From assembly GCF_024978135.1 (NCBI RefSeq), contig NZ_JANTEZ010000001.1:62001-126000 (forward strand): DNA of 64,000 nt, read 5' to 3'. Each line of letters starts with the position of its first letter. The stretch's first letter is position 1. The notes below the pieces were generated by a model. It saw nothing but the letters and a program-made list of their open reading frames with translations, had not been told where the DNA came from and ran no database searches. The DNA is from Herbiconiux gentiana (GTDB taxonomy: Bacteria; Actinomycetota; Actinomycetes; Actinomycetales; Microbacteriaceae). A program made the position numbers and the translations under genes. Below are positions 26,350-39,657 of the stretch, in pieces.

Positions 26350-28311
26350 TCAGGCGCGGCGGCGGAGGCGGCGGGTCAGGTGGGCCGCGAGGGCTCCCGC
26401 GCCGACGAGGAAGACCGCGAGGGCGGCGAAGCCGGCCGCGTCGGAGCCCGTCGCCGCGAGCTCCGCGCCCGGAGCCGCGGGGGCCGCTCCGGGGGCGGGG
26501 TTCGCGCCGGGTGCCGGAGCGCCGGGCTGGGGGCCAGGCGCGGGGGCGGGCGACGGAGTGGTGGGCGTCGGCGTCGGGGTGGGCGTGGGGGCCGCCGTCG
26601 AGGTGACCGCGAAGGTGGTCGTCGTGCCCGAGACCTCGTTGCCGACGAGGAGGAGGGGCGCGCCCGTGGGGGAGTCGGATGCCGGGACGAAGGCGAGGCC
26701 CTCGGGGCCGAGGTCGCCCGACGCCGCGAGCGCCTCGGGCGAGGCCGACGGGTCGGCGACCGAGAAGTCGCGGTTGTTCACGTAGGTGACGAAGGTCGCG
26801 CCCGCCGGGTCGGTGATGTCGTAGACCATCACGCCGCCGACTCGCTCGAGCCCGATGAAGGCGTAATCGCGGTCGCCGACGCGGCCGAGGGCGAGGCCCT
26901 CGGGCTCCGGGCCCTTGTCGTCGCTGCGGGAGTCGAAGGCGACCTCCACGTGATCGGAGTTGAAGGCGCCCTCGGGCAGAGCGGCAGCGGTGATCCGCTC
27001 GAAGTCCGAGCCCGAGTCGAAGACCTGCTGCCCGTCGGACGACCAGATCGAGAACGACCGCCCACCGAACGCGTACAGCGACGAGTAGCATCCGGCGGCC
27101 TCGTCGAAACCGTCGGCCGTGGTCACCTTGAGGCGGCCGAGCTGCTCGTCGGCGGTGAAGGCCGCGAGCGGCTCGCAGACGTCGAGATCCTTCACGCGGG
27201 CCTCCTCCGAGTAGCCGTCCCAGTCGCGGCTGTCGCCCTCATTGGCTGAGACGACGAAGCTCTCCCCGTCGACCACGTAGCTGCCGATCGCGTCGGGCTG
27301 GAAGAGCCCGCGCACCGGCCACGTCGAGATGTCGACCGCCCCGTCGCGGTCCGAGGCGTCGAGCCCGGTCACCGAGAAGTCCTGGTAGCCGAGCGGGTGG
27401 ATGTCGGTGACCGTCGCCGAGGCGATGTCGAGCACGGCGATGGCGTTCGCCTCCTGCAGCGACACGTAGGCGGTGCCGCCCGAGACGGTGACGTACTCGG
27501 GCTCGAGGTTCTCCGACACGGGGTTCACGGCGCCGTCCCGCACCCCGAAGACGCGAACACCCTCGGGCAGCGTTTTCGATCCACCCGCCTCGTAGGCGTG
27601 GAAGTCCGCGCTCCGCACGTCCGTCTGGGCAGGCGCGTCGATCGTCTCCGGCACCGCGACGACCGACACGGTGCCCTCGGGGTCGCTGCTGTAGTCCTCG
27701 GCCGGCTCGCCCTCGTTCGCCACCAGTGCGGTCGCGCCGTCGGGGGAGAAGGTCACCATGTCGGGCAGGGCTCCGACACGCACGGCCCCGAGGGCGGTTC
27801 CGCTGCCGGAGGCGTCGAAGAACACCAGCCAGCCGGCGTCGGTCTTCGGGTCGGCCTCGACGGCGAGCGCCACCAGTCCGTCGGCGCGCACGGCGACCGA
27901 GTTCGCCACTGCGGACGCCGGGATCGTGGAGCCGTCGGCCGCCACCACTCCGGCGGTGACGAGATCGAACAGCCGCTCGGGCGTCGTCGGGTCGGAGAGG
28001 TCGAGCACCTGCGCGACCCCGGCCTGCGCGTTCACGACGAACGCCCGCTTCGAGCCCCCGTGGAACTGCACGATCTCGGCCGCGCTCTCGTCGAACACCC
28101 CGGTCGAGAAGCTGCCGAGCGGGCTCAGCCCGATCGCCGCGTCCGGCGCGGACGACGCGACGGGCGAGAACGCACCCGGGTCTGGCTCGACCGCGGCCTG
28201 AGCGGCGGCGGGCCCGAAGGCGATCCCGGCGACGATCGTGCAGGTGGCGAGCGACGTGGCGGTCAGGCCGGTGCGGGTGGTCAGGGCGGTGCGGGCGGTG
28301 CGGCGGCGCAT
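26350..28311 (-). CDS. Secreted choice-of-anchor I family protein with LAATG sortase signal
   Basis: 653 residues, exported. A Sec-type signal peptide (about 1-40, ending AAAQA) precedes a large repetitive beta-rich domain of the choice-of-anchor I type. It shows beta-propeller-like repeats such as VNAQAGVAQVLDLSDPT and LVANEGEPAEDY, and the motif VVSANEGDSRDWDGYSEEAR. A Pro/Ala-rich cell-wall linker follows, then LAATG (about 618-622), a membrane helix and a basic tail RRLRRR. LAXTG is the pattern recognised by class E sortases. The ATG at 28311 has GAGGAG upstream. Enzymatic role unknown. Confidence 0.87.
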   Translation of the reverse strand: MRRRTARTALTTRTGLTATSLATCTIVAGIAFGPAAAQAAVEPDPGAFSPVASSAPDAAIGLSPLGSFSTGVFDESAAEIVQFHGGSKRAFVVNAQAGVAQVLDLSDPTTPERLFDLVTAGVVAADGSTIPASAVANSVAVRADGLVALAVEADPKTDAGWLVFFDASGSGTALGAVRVGALPDMVTFSPDGATALVANEGEPAEDYSSDPEGTVSVVAVPETIDAPAQTDVRSADFHAYEAGGSKTLPEGVRVFGVRDGAVNPVSENLEPEYVTVSGGTAYVSLQEANAIAVLDIASATVTDIHPLGYQDFSVTGLDASDRDGAVDISTWPVRGLFQPDAIGSYVVDGESFVVSANEGDSRDWDGYSEEARVKDLDVCEPLAAFTADEQLGRLKVTTADGFDEAAGCYSSLYAFGGRSFSIWSSDGQQVFDSGSDFERITAAALPEGAFNSDHVEVAFDSRSDDKGPEPEGLALGRVGDRDYAFIGLERVGGVMVYDITDPAGATFVTYVNNRDFSVADPSASPEALAASGDLGPEGLAFVPASDSPTGAPLLLVGNEVSGTTTTFAVTSTAAPTPTPTPTPTTPSPAPAPGPQPGAPAPGANPAPGAAPAAPGAELAATGSDAAGFAALAVFLVGAGALAAHLTRRLRRRA

Positions 28312-28424
28312 GGGGCTCCTCGGGCGGGGTCTCGGCGTACGGATCCCCCACCCGACCGCATCCGGATGAACGCCCGGTGACGCCGGCCTGAACAGAGCGG
28401 TCCGCACCCCATCGCCCGAGACCG

Positions 28425-28462
28425 TATACTGAGGATAGCTCGAGCATCTGGACTGCTAGAGT
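28425..28462 (+). promoter_or_regulatory. Candidate promoters of the pyr operon
   Basis: Two candidate -10 boxes: TATACT (28425-28430) and an extended TGC-TAGAGT (28454-28462). Either would give a short leader that includes the PyrR-type hairpin. No strong -35 is visible. Confidence 0.45.
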
Positions 28463-28479
28463 GACGGGGTACACAGGCA

Positions 28480-28511
28480 TCCTTTAAGGCCGTCCGGGAG
28501 GCGGGGAAGGA
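28480..28511 (+). promoter_or_regulatory. PyrR-binding leader hairpin overlapping the pyrR ribosome binding site
   Basis: TCCTT (28480-28484) pairs with AAGGA (28507-28511), and GCC (28489-28491) with GGC (28500-28502) around a loop containing GTCCGGGA. The 3' arm is part of the AAGGAGG ribosome binding site (28507-28513). Actinobacterial PyrR is known to bind such hairpins and block translation of the first pyr gene when UMP is plentiful. Recognition rests on pattern and position. Confidence 0.7.
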
Positions 28512-28522
28512 GGTCGGTCGTT

Positions 28523-29059
28523 ATGGCACGAACCGTGCTGCAGCAGGCTGACATAGCCCGGGCGTTGACTCGGGTCTCGCACGAGATCCTCGAGTCCAAC
28601 CGGGGAGCGGACGATCTGGTGATCCTCGGGATCCCGACACGAGGAGTGCTGCTGGCCGAGCGCATCGGCGAGCTGATCGGCGGCATCGAGCCCGGCAGCG
28701 ACCCGGCCGGCATGGTCGGCGCCCTCGACATCACGATGTACCGCGACGATCTGGCGAAGCATCCGACGCGCACCCCGCAGCCCACCCAGGTGCCCCGTCA
28801 GGGCATCGACGGCAAGACCGTGGTGCTCGTCGACGACGTGCTCTACTCCGGCCGCACCATCCGGGCCGCCCTCGACGCCCTGAACGACCTCGGCCGGCCC
28901 CGCGCGGTGCGCCTCGCCGTGCTCGTCGACCGCGGCCACCGCGACCTGCCGATCCGGGCGGACTTCGTGGGTAAGAACCTGCCGACCTCGCGCGCCGAGC
29001 GCATCAACGTGCGCCTGTCGGGGCTCGACGCCACCGAAGAGGTGACGATCGAAGGATGA
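28523..29059 (+). CDS. pyrR: Bifunctional pyr operon regulator / uracil phosphoribosyltransferase PyrR
   Basis: 178 residues. RNA-binding attenuator/translational repressor that also converts uracil plus PRPP to UMP. The PRPP-binding motif is [14 protein letters not shown] (100-113), and [11 protein letters not shown] and [11 protein letters not shown] are the other conserved blocks. It is first gene of the operon, with its ribosome binding site inside a PyrR-type hairpin, so autoregulation is likely. The stop overlaps the pyrB ATG by four bases. Confidence 0.96.
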   Translation: MARTVLQQADIARALTRVSHEILESNRGADDLVILGIPTRGVLLAERIGELIGGIEPGSDPAGMVGALDITMYRDDLAKHPTRTPQPTQVPRQGIDGKTVVLVDDVLYSGRTIRAALDALNDLGRPRAVRLAVLVDRGHRDLPIRADFVGKNLPTSRAERINVRLSGLDATEEVTIEG

Positions 29060-30012
29060 GACACCTCCTGTCCACCCGGGACCTCAGGCGCGACGAGGCC
29101 GTCCGCATCCTCGACATCGCCGAAGACATGGCCGACGTGCAGAACCGCGAGGTCAAGAAGCTGCCGACCCTCCGCGGCAAGACGGTCGTGAACCTCTTCT
29201 TCGAGGACTCCACCCGCACCCGCATCTCGTTCGAGGCCGCCGCGAAACGCCTCTCGGCCGACGTCATCAACTTCTCGGCCAAGGGCTCCAGCGTCTCTAA
29301 GGGCGAGAGCCTGAAAGACACGGCGCAGACCCTCGCCGCGATGGGCGCCGACGGCGTCGTCATCCGCCACCACGCCTCCGGGGCGCCCCAGGTGCTCGCG
29401 CAGAGCGACTGGATCGACGCGGGCGTCGTGAACGCGGGCGACGGCACCCACGAGCATCCGACCCAGGCCCTGCTCGACGCCTTCACGATGCGCCGCCGCC
29501 TGCACGGCACCGCGAGCCGGGGCAGGGCGCTCGACGGCGTGCGGGTCGTCATCGTCGGCGACATCCTGCACTCGCGGGTGGCCCGCTCGAACCTGTGGCT
29601 GCTCGAGACCCTCGGTGCCGAGCTCACCTTCGTCGCCCCGGCCACCCTCGTGCCGGTCGGCGCCGAGACCTGGCCCGCGTCGGTCGGCTTCGACCTCGAC
29701 GCGGCGCTGGCCGAGGTGCGGCCCGACGTGCTGATGATGCTGCGCATCCAGAGCGAACGGATGCACGCCGCCTACTTCCCCAATGCCCGCGAGTACGCGC
29801 GGCAGTGGGGCCTCGACGACGAGCGGATGGCGGCCCTTCGCCCGGATACGATTGTGATGCACCCCGGACCGATGAACCGCGGCCTCGAGATCTCGTCGGG
29901 CGCGGCCGATTCCGCGCAGTCGACCGTGCTCGAGCAGGTCGCGAACGGGGTGTCCATCCGGATGGCAGTGCTCTACCTGCTGCTCTCCGGCGAGCGAGAG
30001 GCCCTGAGTTGA
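29056..30012 (+). CDS. pyrB: Aspartate carbamoyltransferase catalytic subunit
   Basis: 318 residues. It condenses carbamoyl phosphate with aspartate. The carbamoyl-phosphate loop is STRTR (52-56), followed by the SxxK loop region [18 protein letters not shown] and [11 protein letters not shown] are the other signatures, and MHPGPMNRG lies near the end. No regulatory pyrI gene is adjacent. The stop overlaps the TTG start of pyrC. Confidence 0.97.
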   Translation: MRHLLSTRDLRRDEAVRILDIAEDMADVQNREVKKLPTLRGKTVVNLFFEDSTRTRISFEAAAKRLSADVINFSAKGSSVSKGESLKDTAQTLAAMGADGVVIRHHASGAPQVLAQSDWIDAGVVNAGDGTHEHPTQALLDAFTMRRRLHGTASRGRALDGVRVVIVGDILHSRVARSNLWLLETLGAELTFVAPATLVPVGAETWPASVGFDLDAALAEVRPDVLMMLRIQSERMHAAYFPNAREYARQWGLDDERMAALRPDTIVMHPGPMNRGLEISSGAADSAQSTVLEQVANGVSIRMAVLYLLLSGEREALS

Positions 30013-31328
30013 GCGAGCAGAGCTACCTGCTGAAGGGTGCGACCCTTCCGAGCGGCGCCGGTGCCGACATCCTGATCGAGGGCGGCCGCATCGTGTCGAC
30101 GGAGACGGGAGCCGGCCACGGCGCCGACGTCGCCGTGGTCGACGCCGACGGGCTCGTGGCCCTGCCCGGCCTCGTCGACCTGCACACCCACCTGCGCGAG
30201 CCCGGCTTCGAGCAGAGTGAGACCGTGCTCACCGGCACCCGGGCCGCCGCGGCGGGCGGTTTCACCGCCGTCTTCGCCATGGCCAACACCCTTCCGGTCG
30301 CCGACACCGCGGGCGTCGTCGAGCAGGTGCAGGCCCTCGGCCGCGCCGCCGGGTACGCCACCGTGCGCCCGATCGGCGCCGTCACCGTCGGGCTCGGCGG
30401 CGAGCGCCTCAGCGAGATCGGCGCGATGGCCCAGTCGCGTGCCGGCGTGCGGGTGTTCTCCGACGACGGCAAGTGCGTGCACGACTCGCTGCTCATGCGC
30501 CGGGCGCTCGAGTACGTCAAGACCTTCGACGGCGTGATCGCCCAGCACGCCCAAGACCCGCGCCTCACCGAGAACGCGCAGATGAACGAGGGCGCCCTCA
30601 GCAGCGAGCTCGGCCTGAAGGGCTGGCCCGCCGTCGCCGAGGAGTCGATCATCGCCCGCGACGTGCTGCTCGCCGAGCACGTCGGTGCACGCCTGCACAT
30701 CTGCCACCTCTCCACCGCAGGGTCGGTCGACGTGATCCGCTGGGCGAAGGCGCGGGGCATCCAGGTCACGGCCGAGGCGACGCCGCACCATCTGCTCCTC
30801 ACCGAGGAGCTCATCCGCAGCTACGACGCCCGCTACAAGGTGAACCCGCCGCTCCGCCGCGACGAGGACGTGCAAGCGCTCCGCGAGGCCGTCGCCGACG
30901 GCACGATCGATATCATCGCCACCGACCACGCACCGCACCCGCGCGAGGCGAAGGAGTGCGAGTGGGACGCGGCGGCCTTCGGCATGGTCGGCCTCGAGTC
31001 GGCCCTGCCCGTGGTGCAGACGGCGCTCGTCGACACCGGCCTGCTCGACTGGGCCGGGGTCGCCCGGGTGCTCTCGCAGGCGCCCGCCGCGATCGGCCGG
31101 CTCGACGGTCACACGCACGCGTTCGAGCCCGGTTCGGCCGCGAACGTCGTGCTCGTCGACCCGGCGGCCTCGAGCGTCTTCGACCTCGAGCGCCTGCACG
31201 GCCGCAGCCAGAACTCGCCCTACCTCGGTGCCACCCTCTCGGGCAGCGTGCGCTGGACCTTCCACGAGGGCTTCGCCACGCTGCGCGACGGCGTGCTCGC
31301 CCCCGTCGCCGAAGCGGCGGTGCGCTGA
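30009..31328 (+). CDS. pyrC: Dihydroorotase
   Basis: 439 residues, class I dihydroorotase (amidohydrolase fold). It cyclises carbamoyl aspartate. Metal ligands are visible: [10 protein letters not shown] (H59, H61), the later ICHLST and TPHHL motifs, and the catalytic Asp in ATDHAPH. The start is a TTG at 30009 that overlaps the pyrB stop by four bases; the open frame extends upstream within pyrB, but this start gives the normal N-terminus ([12 protein letters not shown]). Confidence 0.95.
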   Translation: MSEQSYLLKGATLPSGAGADILIEGGRIVSTETGAGHGADVAVVDADGLVALPGLVDLHTHLREPGFEQSETVLTGTRAAAAGGFTAVFAMANTLPVADTAGVVEQVQALGRAAGYATVRPIGAVTVGLGGERLSEIGAMAQSRAGVRVFSDDGKCVHDSLLMRRALEYVKTFDGVIAQHAQDPRLTENAQMNEGALSSELGLKGWPAVAEESIIARDVLLAEHVGARLHICHLSTAGSVDVIRWAKARGIQVTAEATPHHLLLTEELIRSYDARYKVNPPLRRDEDVQALREAVADGTIDIIATDHAPHPREAKECEWDAAAFGMVGLESALPVVQTALVDTGLLDWAGVARVLSQAPAAIGRLDGHTHAFEPGSAANVVLVDPAASSVFDLERLHGRSQNSPYLGATLSGSVRWTFHEGFATLRDGVLAPVAEAAVR

Positions 31329-31861
31329 TGGAGCGGCTCGTCCCCGGTGTGCTCGTCACGCTGTTCGCCCTGCTCGTGCTGGGCGCCATGGTGTGGGCCT
31401 GGCGGGCCAGGCGCCGCCGCCAATCGGCGTTCGGCCGGGCGACGGATGCTCCCGCCGAGGCCGCGCGCGGCCGCGAGCTCGCCCGCGCATCCGTTCTCTA
31501 CGTCGCCACCACGGCCGCGGGCGACCCGTTGAACCGCCTGACCATCCCGGGGCTCGCCTTCCGCGGCCGTGGAGTGCTGACGGTGACCGAGACCGGCCTC
31601 TCGCTCGTCGTGCCCGGAGAGCCCGAGACCTTCATCACCCGCGAGCGCCTGCGCTCCGTGGGCACCTCCACCTGGACCATCGATCGTGTCGTCGAGCCCG
31701 GCGGGCTCGTGCGCATCGACTGGACCTACGACTCCACCACCGGCCCGGCCGAGGTCGAGAGCTTCGTGCGCGCCACCGGCCTTGGTGACGCCGCGCGGCT
31801 GATCGACGCCGCCTCGGCCATCATCCCGAACAACACCCCTCAGGGAGGAACCTCGTCGTGA
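31328..31861 (+). CDS. PH-like domain membrane protein in the pyr operon
   Basis: 177 residues. One N-terminal membrane helix (about 4-25, [19 protein letters not shown]), a basic stop-transfer RARRRRQ, then a beta-rich domain (about 60-160) of the bacterial PH-like type found in actinobacteria ([16 protein letters not shown], then [18 protein letters not shown]). It is locked into the operon: the ATG overlaps the pyrC stop by one base and its stop overlaps the carA GTG by three. Function unknown. The conserved place between pyrC and carA suggests co-expression with pyrimidine synthesis, not necessarily a catalytic role. Confidence 0.85.
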   Translation: MERLVPGVLVTLFALLVLGAMVWAWRARRRRQSAFGRATDAPAEAARGRELARASVLYVATTAAGDPLNRLTIPGLAFRGRGVLTVTETGLSLVVPGEPETFITRERLRSVGTSTWTIDRVVEPGGLVRIDWTYDSTTGPAEVESFVRATGLGDAARLIDAASAIIPNNTPQGGTSS

Positions 31862-33017
31862 TCACAACCGAACCCGCCGTGCTCGTGCTGGAAGACGGTC
31901 GGCGCTACGAGGGCCGTGCGTACGGTGCGCGCGGTCGCACCCTCGGCGAGGCCGTCTTCGCCACCGGCATGACCGGCTACCAGGAGACGCTGACCGACCC
32001 CTCGTACGCCGGCCAGATCGTGCTGCAGACCGCACCCCACATCGGCAACACCGGTGTCAACGACACCGACAAGGAGTCGTCGAAGATCTGGGTCGCCGGC
32101 TACGTCGTGCGCGATCCCTCCCGGGTGGTGTCGAACTTCCGCGCCCAGCGCTCGCTCGACGACGACCTGCAGACCGACGGGGTCGTGGGAATCTCGGGCA
32201 TCGACACCCGAGCCGTCACGCGGCACATCCGCAACTTCGGCGCCATGCGCGCCGGCATCTTCTCGGGCTCCGACTACGAGCTGTCGGCCACTGAGCAGCT
32301 CGGCGCCGTGCGCGGCGGCACCGAGATGGCGGGCCAGAACCTCTCGAGCATCGTGTCGACCCCGGAGCGCTACCAGGTGCCCGCCGTCGGCGACCGCATC
32401 GGCTCGGTCGCCGTGCTCGACCTGGGCGTCAAGACCTCCACGCTGAACTACCTCGCCGAGCGCGGGCTCGACGTCGAGGTGCTGCCCGAGTCGGTCACGG
32501 TCGACGAGGTGCTCGAGCTCGCTCCGGATGCCCTGTTCTACAGCAACGGCCCGGGCGACCCCGAGGCCTCCGAAGGTCATGTCGAGCTGCTCCGCGGCGT
32601 GCTGAAGAGCGGCGTGCCGTACTTCGGCATCTGCTTCGGCAACCAATTGCTGGGACGGGCCCTCGGTTTCGGCACCTACAAGCTGCCCTTCGGCCACCGC
32701 GGCATCAACCAGCCGGTGCTCGACAAGCTCACCGGCCGGGTCGAGATCACCAGTCAGAACCACGGTTTCGCCGTCGACGCGCCCCGCGAGGGCGTCGTCG
32801 ACTCGCCGGCCGGTTTCGGCCGGGTCGAGGTGAGCCACGTCAGCCTCAACGACGACGTGGTCGAGGGCATCCGCTGCCTCGACATCGACGCCTTCTCGGT
32901 GCAGTACCACCCCGAGGCGGCCGCCGGCCCCCACGACTCCATGTACCTGTTCGACCGGTTCCGCGAGATGATCCTCGCGAAGACGACCCCTGTGCTCTCT
33001 GAAGGAGACGACGAGTA

Positions 33018-33018
<1 letters not shown>
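31858..33018 (+). CDS. carA: Carbamoyl-phosphate synthase small subunit
   Basis: 386 residues. Glutamine amidotransferase subunit that supplies ammonia to CarB. The N-terminal CarA domain has [16 protein letters not shown] and [18 protein letters not shown]. The class I amidotransferase triad includes Cys259 (GICFGNQ) and the His-Glu pair in YHPEAAAGP. The GTG start overlaps the upstream stop and has GGGAGGA upstream. The stop overlaps the carB ATG by one base. Confidence 0.97.
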
Positions 33019-36322
<3,304 letters not shown>

Positions 36323-36326
<4 letters not shown>

Positions 36327-37189
36327 GCGGCGCTCCCTTCGGCGCCCGGCTCGACGGCGCGTTCGCGGCGCACGGGCACCTGTGCGTCGGCATCGACCCG
36401 CACCCCTATCTCCTCCAGGAGTGGGGGCTCGGGCGGGACGCCGAGGGCGCGCGCGACTTCGGCCTGCGGGTCGTCGACGCCGCCGCGGGGCGGGTCGGCA
36501 TCGTCAAGCCGCAGGTGGCGTTCTTCGAGTCGTTCGGCTCGGCGGGCTTCGCCGCCCTCGAGCACGTGCTCGCCGCCGCCCGTGCGGCGGGACTCCTCGT
36601 GATCGGCGACGCCAAGCGCGGCGACATCGGTTCGACCAACGACGGCTACGCGGCCGCCTGGCTGGCCGAAGGATCGCCGCTCGAGGTCGACGCGCTGACC
36701 GTCACCGCCTACACCGGCGTCGGTGCCCTCGCGGGCCTCATCGACACCGCCGACGCGACCGGCAAGGGCGTCTTCGTGCTGAGCGCGACCTCCAACCCCG
36801 AGGCGCGCGGCCTGCAGACGGCGACGACGGATGCCGGTGAGACGGTCGCCCGGCTCGTCGCCGACGGGGTCGCCGCCCGCAACACCGACCGCACCCGACT
36901 CGGCGACCACGGCCTCGTGCTCGGAGCCACCCGGAAGCTCGACGAGTACGGCTTCACGAACGACGCCGCCCGCGCGCTGTCCACCACCCCGGTGCTCGCT
37001 CCGGGCTTCGGCTTCCAGGGGGCGGCCTTCGAGTCGATCCCCGCGGTGTTCGGCCAGCTCGCGCCGAACGTCGTCGTCAGCGTGTCCCGCTCGGTGCTCG
37101 CGCTCGGGTCGGCGTCCGACGCCGGGGCCGCCGGGCTCGCCGAGGCGATCGAGCGCGAGAGCGCCGCCCTCGGGGAGGTGCTCCGATGA
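36323..37189 (+). CDS. pyrF: Orotidine 5'-phosphate decarboxylase
   Basis: 288 residues, the longer group-2 (mycobacterial-type) enzyme. It decarboxylates OMP to UMP. The catalytic motif is [10 protein letters not shown] (Lys98), with [11 protein letters not shown] at the N-terminus and [10 protein letters not shown] near the C-terminal phosphate site. It overlaps carB and gmk by four bases each. The operon has no pyrD or pyrE here; these must lie elsewhere. Confidence 0.95.
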
Positions 37190-38100
37190 ACCCGCCCGAG
37201 GTCGACCGCGTCGCCGCCTCCCGGGCCGCCGTCGCCGCCCGCCAGGCCCGGGCAGCCGTCAAGCGCGCCGTCACCGAGCGCCGGCTGAGCGCCGTCGCGG
37301 TGCTCGAGACCGCCCTCGGCAGCACCGAGAGCATCGAGGCCACCATGCGGGTGCGCGACCTGCTGATGGCCATCCCGGGTCTCGGCCCGGTGCGCATCGA
37401 CCGCGTGATGGGCACCCTCGGCATCGCCGCCACGAAGCGGCTCTCGGGGCTCGGCGTGCACCAGCAGGTGCGACTGCGGGAGTACCTGCAGCGCCGGGCG
37501 CCGAAGGTCGCGGCCACGGGCGACAGCCGCCTCGTGGTGCTGGCCGGGCCGACCGCCGTGGGCAAGGGCACCGTCTCCACCTACATCCGCGAGAACTTCC
37601 CCGAGGTGCACCTCTCGGTCTCGGCCACCACGCGGGCGCCGCGCCCGGGCGAGGTCGAGGGCGTCAGCTACTACTTCGTCTCCGACGAGGAGTTCGACCG
37701 GATGATCGAGGCGGGGGAGTTCCTCGAGTGGGCCGTGGTGCACAACAAGTCGCGCTACGGCACGCCGCGAACCCCGATCGACCGCGCCCTGGCGGCGGGG
37801 ACGAGCGTGCTGCTCGAGATCGACATCCAGGGCGCGCGCCAGGTCAAGGCGGCCGAGCCGAGCGCCACGCTCGTGTTCCTGCTGCCCCCGACCTGGGACG
37901 AACTGGTGCGCCGGCTGATCGGCCGCGGCACCGAGACACCCGAGGAGCAGGAGCGCCGACTGACCACCGCGAAGGTGGAACTGGCGGCCCAATCGGAGTT
38001 CGACTTCCGCGTCGTGAACAGCGATGTGCAGGCCGCGGCGGCGGAGGTCGTAGAATTGATGCAGATTCAGAAGGCGACTGACCTTCCCAGCAAGGAGTGA
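37186..38100 (+). CDS. gmk: Fusion of actinobacterial integration host factor domain and guanylate kinase
   Basis: 304 residues, about 100 more than a plain guanylate kinase. Residues 1-105 match the actinobacterial integration host factor (mIHF): basic helix-rich N-terminus, then [18 protein letters not shown] and [17 protein letters not shown], the DNA-binding helix-two-turn-helix region. Residues 115-300 are guanylate kinase: P-loop GPTAVGKG (121-128), [20 protein letters not shown] and [13 protein letters not shown]. In many actinobacteria mihF and gmk are adjacent separate genes; here one frame covers both with no internal start forced by a ribosome binding site. It overlaps pyrF and adjoins rpoZ. 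Confidence 0.93.
   Translation: MNPPEVDRVAASRAAVAARQARAAVKRAVTERRLSAVAVLETALGSTESIEATMRVRDLLMAIPGLGPVRIDRVMGTLGIAATKRLSGLGVHQQVRLREYLQRRAPKVAATGDSRLVVLAGPTAVGKGTVSTYIRENFPEVHLSVSATTRAPRPGEVEGVSYYFVSDEEFDRMIEAGEFLEWAVVHNKSRYGTPRTPIDRALAAGTSVLLEIDIQGARQVKAAEPSATLVFLLPPTWDELVRRLIGRGTETPEEQERRLTTAKVELAAQSEFDFRVVNSDVQAAAAEVVELMQIQKATDLPSKE
38051..38056 (+). promoter_or_regulatory. Candidate internal promoter for rpoZ
   Basis: TAGAAT, formed by three consecutive rare codons (GTA GAA TTG) near the end of gmk, 50 nt before the rpoZ start. Rare-codon use at this spot suggests selection for the DNA signal. Confidence 0.4.
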
Positions 38101-38105
38101 ACACC

Positions 38106-38369
38106 GTGCCCACCAACAAACTCGGCATCATCGACCCGCCCATCGACGAGCTGCTCTCGAAGGTCGACTCGAAGTACGCCCTGGTGATCTTCGCGTCCAA
38201 GCGGGCCCGCCAGATCAACGACTACTACGCCGACCTGCACGAGGGCAGCCTGTTCGACAACGTCGGCCCGCTGGTCGACTCGACCATCGACGACAAGCCC
38301 CTCTCGGTCGCCATGCACGAGATCAACGAGGACAAGCTGACGGTCCGCCCCGCGGCGCCCATCGAGTAG
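38106..38369 (+). CDS. rpoZ: DNA-directed RNA polymerase subunit omega
   Basis: 87 residues. Small subunit that helps assemble RNA polymerase. It has the actinobacterial N-terminus ([12 protein letters not shown]), [20 protein letters not shown] and a C-terminal ending in [13 protein letters not shown]. Two GTG starts are possible. The ribosome binding site AAGGAG ends at 38097, so the GTG at 38106 (eight bases downstream) is correctly spaced, while the one at 38097 overlaps the site itself. The gmk-rpoZ-coaBC-metK order is conserved in the phylum. Confidence 0.95.
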   Translation: MPTNKLGIIDPPIDELLSKVDSKYALVIFASKRARQINDYYADLHEGSLFDNVGPLVDSTIDDKPLSVAMHEINEDKLTVRPAAPIE

Positions 38370-38400
38370 CTTCTCGTCCGTCCTCCTCATGGGAGCGCAA

Positions 38401-39657
38401 TTGAACATCGTCGTCGGGATCACGGGTGGCATCGCGGCCTACAAGGCCGTGAACGTCATCCGTGGTCTCGTTCTGGCGGGCCATGACGTGCACGTCGTCG
38501 CCACCGAGCACGCCCTGAAGTTCGTCGGGCGTCCGACGCTCGAGGCCATCTCGCGCAACCTGGTCTCGACCGACCTCTACGACGGCGTCGCCCAGGTGCG
38601 GCACGTGGCCATCGGCCAGGCCGCCGACCTCGTCGTCATCGCCCCCGCGACCGCGAACACCATCGCGAAGCTCGCCGCCGGGCTCGCCGACGACCTGCTC
38701 GGCAACACGGTGCTCGCCAGCCGGGCGCCGCTCGTCATCGCGCCCGCGATGCACACCGAGATGTGGCAGAACCCGGCCACCGTCGCGAACGTCGCCACGC
38801 TGCGCTCGCGCGGCGTGCACCTCGTGGGGCCGGCCAGCGGGCAGCTCACCGGGTCCGACTCCGGGGTGGGGCGCATGGCGGAGCCCGACGAGATCGTGGC
38901 CCGTGCACTCGAGGTCGCGGCGGGGGCTGCCACGTTCGCGGTGCCCGGGGGTTCTCGGGCGGGCGACGGCTCGGCGAGCATCCGTGACCTGGAGGGCCGG
39001 CGGGTGCTGGTGACCGCCGGTGGAACGCGGGAACCCCTCGACCCGGTTCGGTATATCGGCAACCGCTCGAGCGGCAAGCAGGGTGTGGCCATCGCTACTG
39101 CCGCCCGCGACCGCGGGGCCCACGTGACGCTGATCGCCGCGCACGTCGAGGTCGAGCTGCCCGAGGGCGTCGACGTCGTGCGGGTCGAGACGGCGGCCGA
39201 GCTGCTCGCCGCCACCACCACGGCAGCGCCCGAGAACGACCTCACCGTGATGGCGGCCGCCGTCAGCGACTACCGGCCCGTGTCGGTGAGCGAGTCGAAG
39301 ATCAAGAAGACCGCCACCGGGGAGCGGCTCACGCTGGATCTCGTGCAGAACCCCGACATCCTCGCCACGATCTCGGCCGGCCCTCGCGACGGGCGCCTCG
39401 TGGTCGGCTTCGCGGCCGAGACCGCCGCCACGCGCGAGGAGCTTCTCGAGCTCGGGCGCGCCAAGATCGCCCGCAAGGGCTGCGACTTCCTCGTGGTGAA
39501 CGCCGTGGGCTGGACCACCGGTTTCGCCACGGAGAGCAACACCGTGCTGGTGCTCGATGCCGCCGGGGCTATAGTCGTCGAGGCATCCGGCAGCAAGACG
39601 TCGGTGGCTGATGGCATTCTCGGAGTGTTCGCCGCCGCCCTATCAGGAGCACCATGA
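38401..39657 (+). CDS. coaBC: Bifunctional phosphopantothenoylcysteine decarboxylase / phosphopantothenate-cysteine ligase
   Basis: 418 residues. Two consecutive steps of coenzyme A synthesis. The N-terminal flavoprotein CoaC half has [25 protein letters not shown] and [11 protein letters not shown]. The C-terminal CoaB half starts near [20 protein letters not shown] with SSGKQG. I prefer the TTG at 38401, which has GGGAG five bases upstream and gives the family start [10 protein letters not shown]; an ATG at 38389 would add four residues but lacks a ribosome binding site. The stop overlaps the metK ATG by four bases. Confidence 0.94.
   Translation: MNIVVGITGGIAAYKAVNVIRGLVLAGHDVHVVATEHALKFVGRPTLEAISRNLVSTDLYDGVAQVRHVAIGQAADLVVIAPATANTIAKLAAGLADDLLGNTVLASRAPLVIAPAMHTEMWQNPATVANVATLRSRGVHLVGPASGQLTGSDSGVGRMAEPDEIVARALEVAAGAATFAVPGGSRAGDGSASIRDLEGRRVLVTAGGTREPLDPVRYIGNRSSGKQGVAIATAARDRGAHVTLIAAHVEVELPEGVDVVRVETAAELLAATTTAAPENDLTVMAAAVSDYRPVSVSESKIKKTATGERLTLDLVQNPDILATISAGPRDGRLVVGFAAETAATREELLELGRAKIARKGCDFLVVNAVGWTTGFATESNTVLVLDAAGAIVVEASGSKTSVADGILGVFAAALSGAP
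39570..39575 (+). promoter_or_regulatory. Candidate internal promoter for metK
   Basis: TATAGT made by a very rare ATA codon (39571-39573) near the end of coaBC, 78 nt before the metK ATG. It probably supplies extra transcription of metK. Confidence 0.4.

Noticed and set aside
38097-38105. GTG at 38097 as the rpoZ start
   Set aside because: It overlaps the AAGGAG ribosome binding site; the GTG at 38106 is properly spaced.
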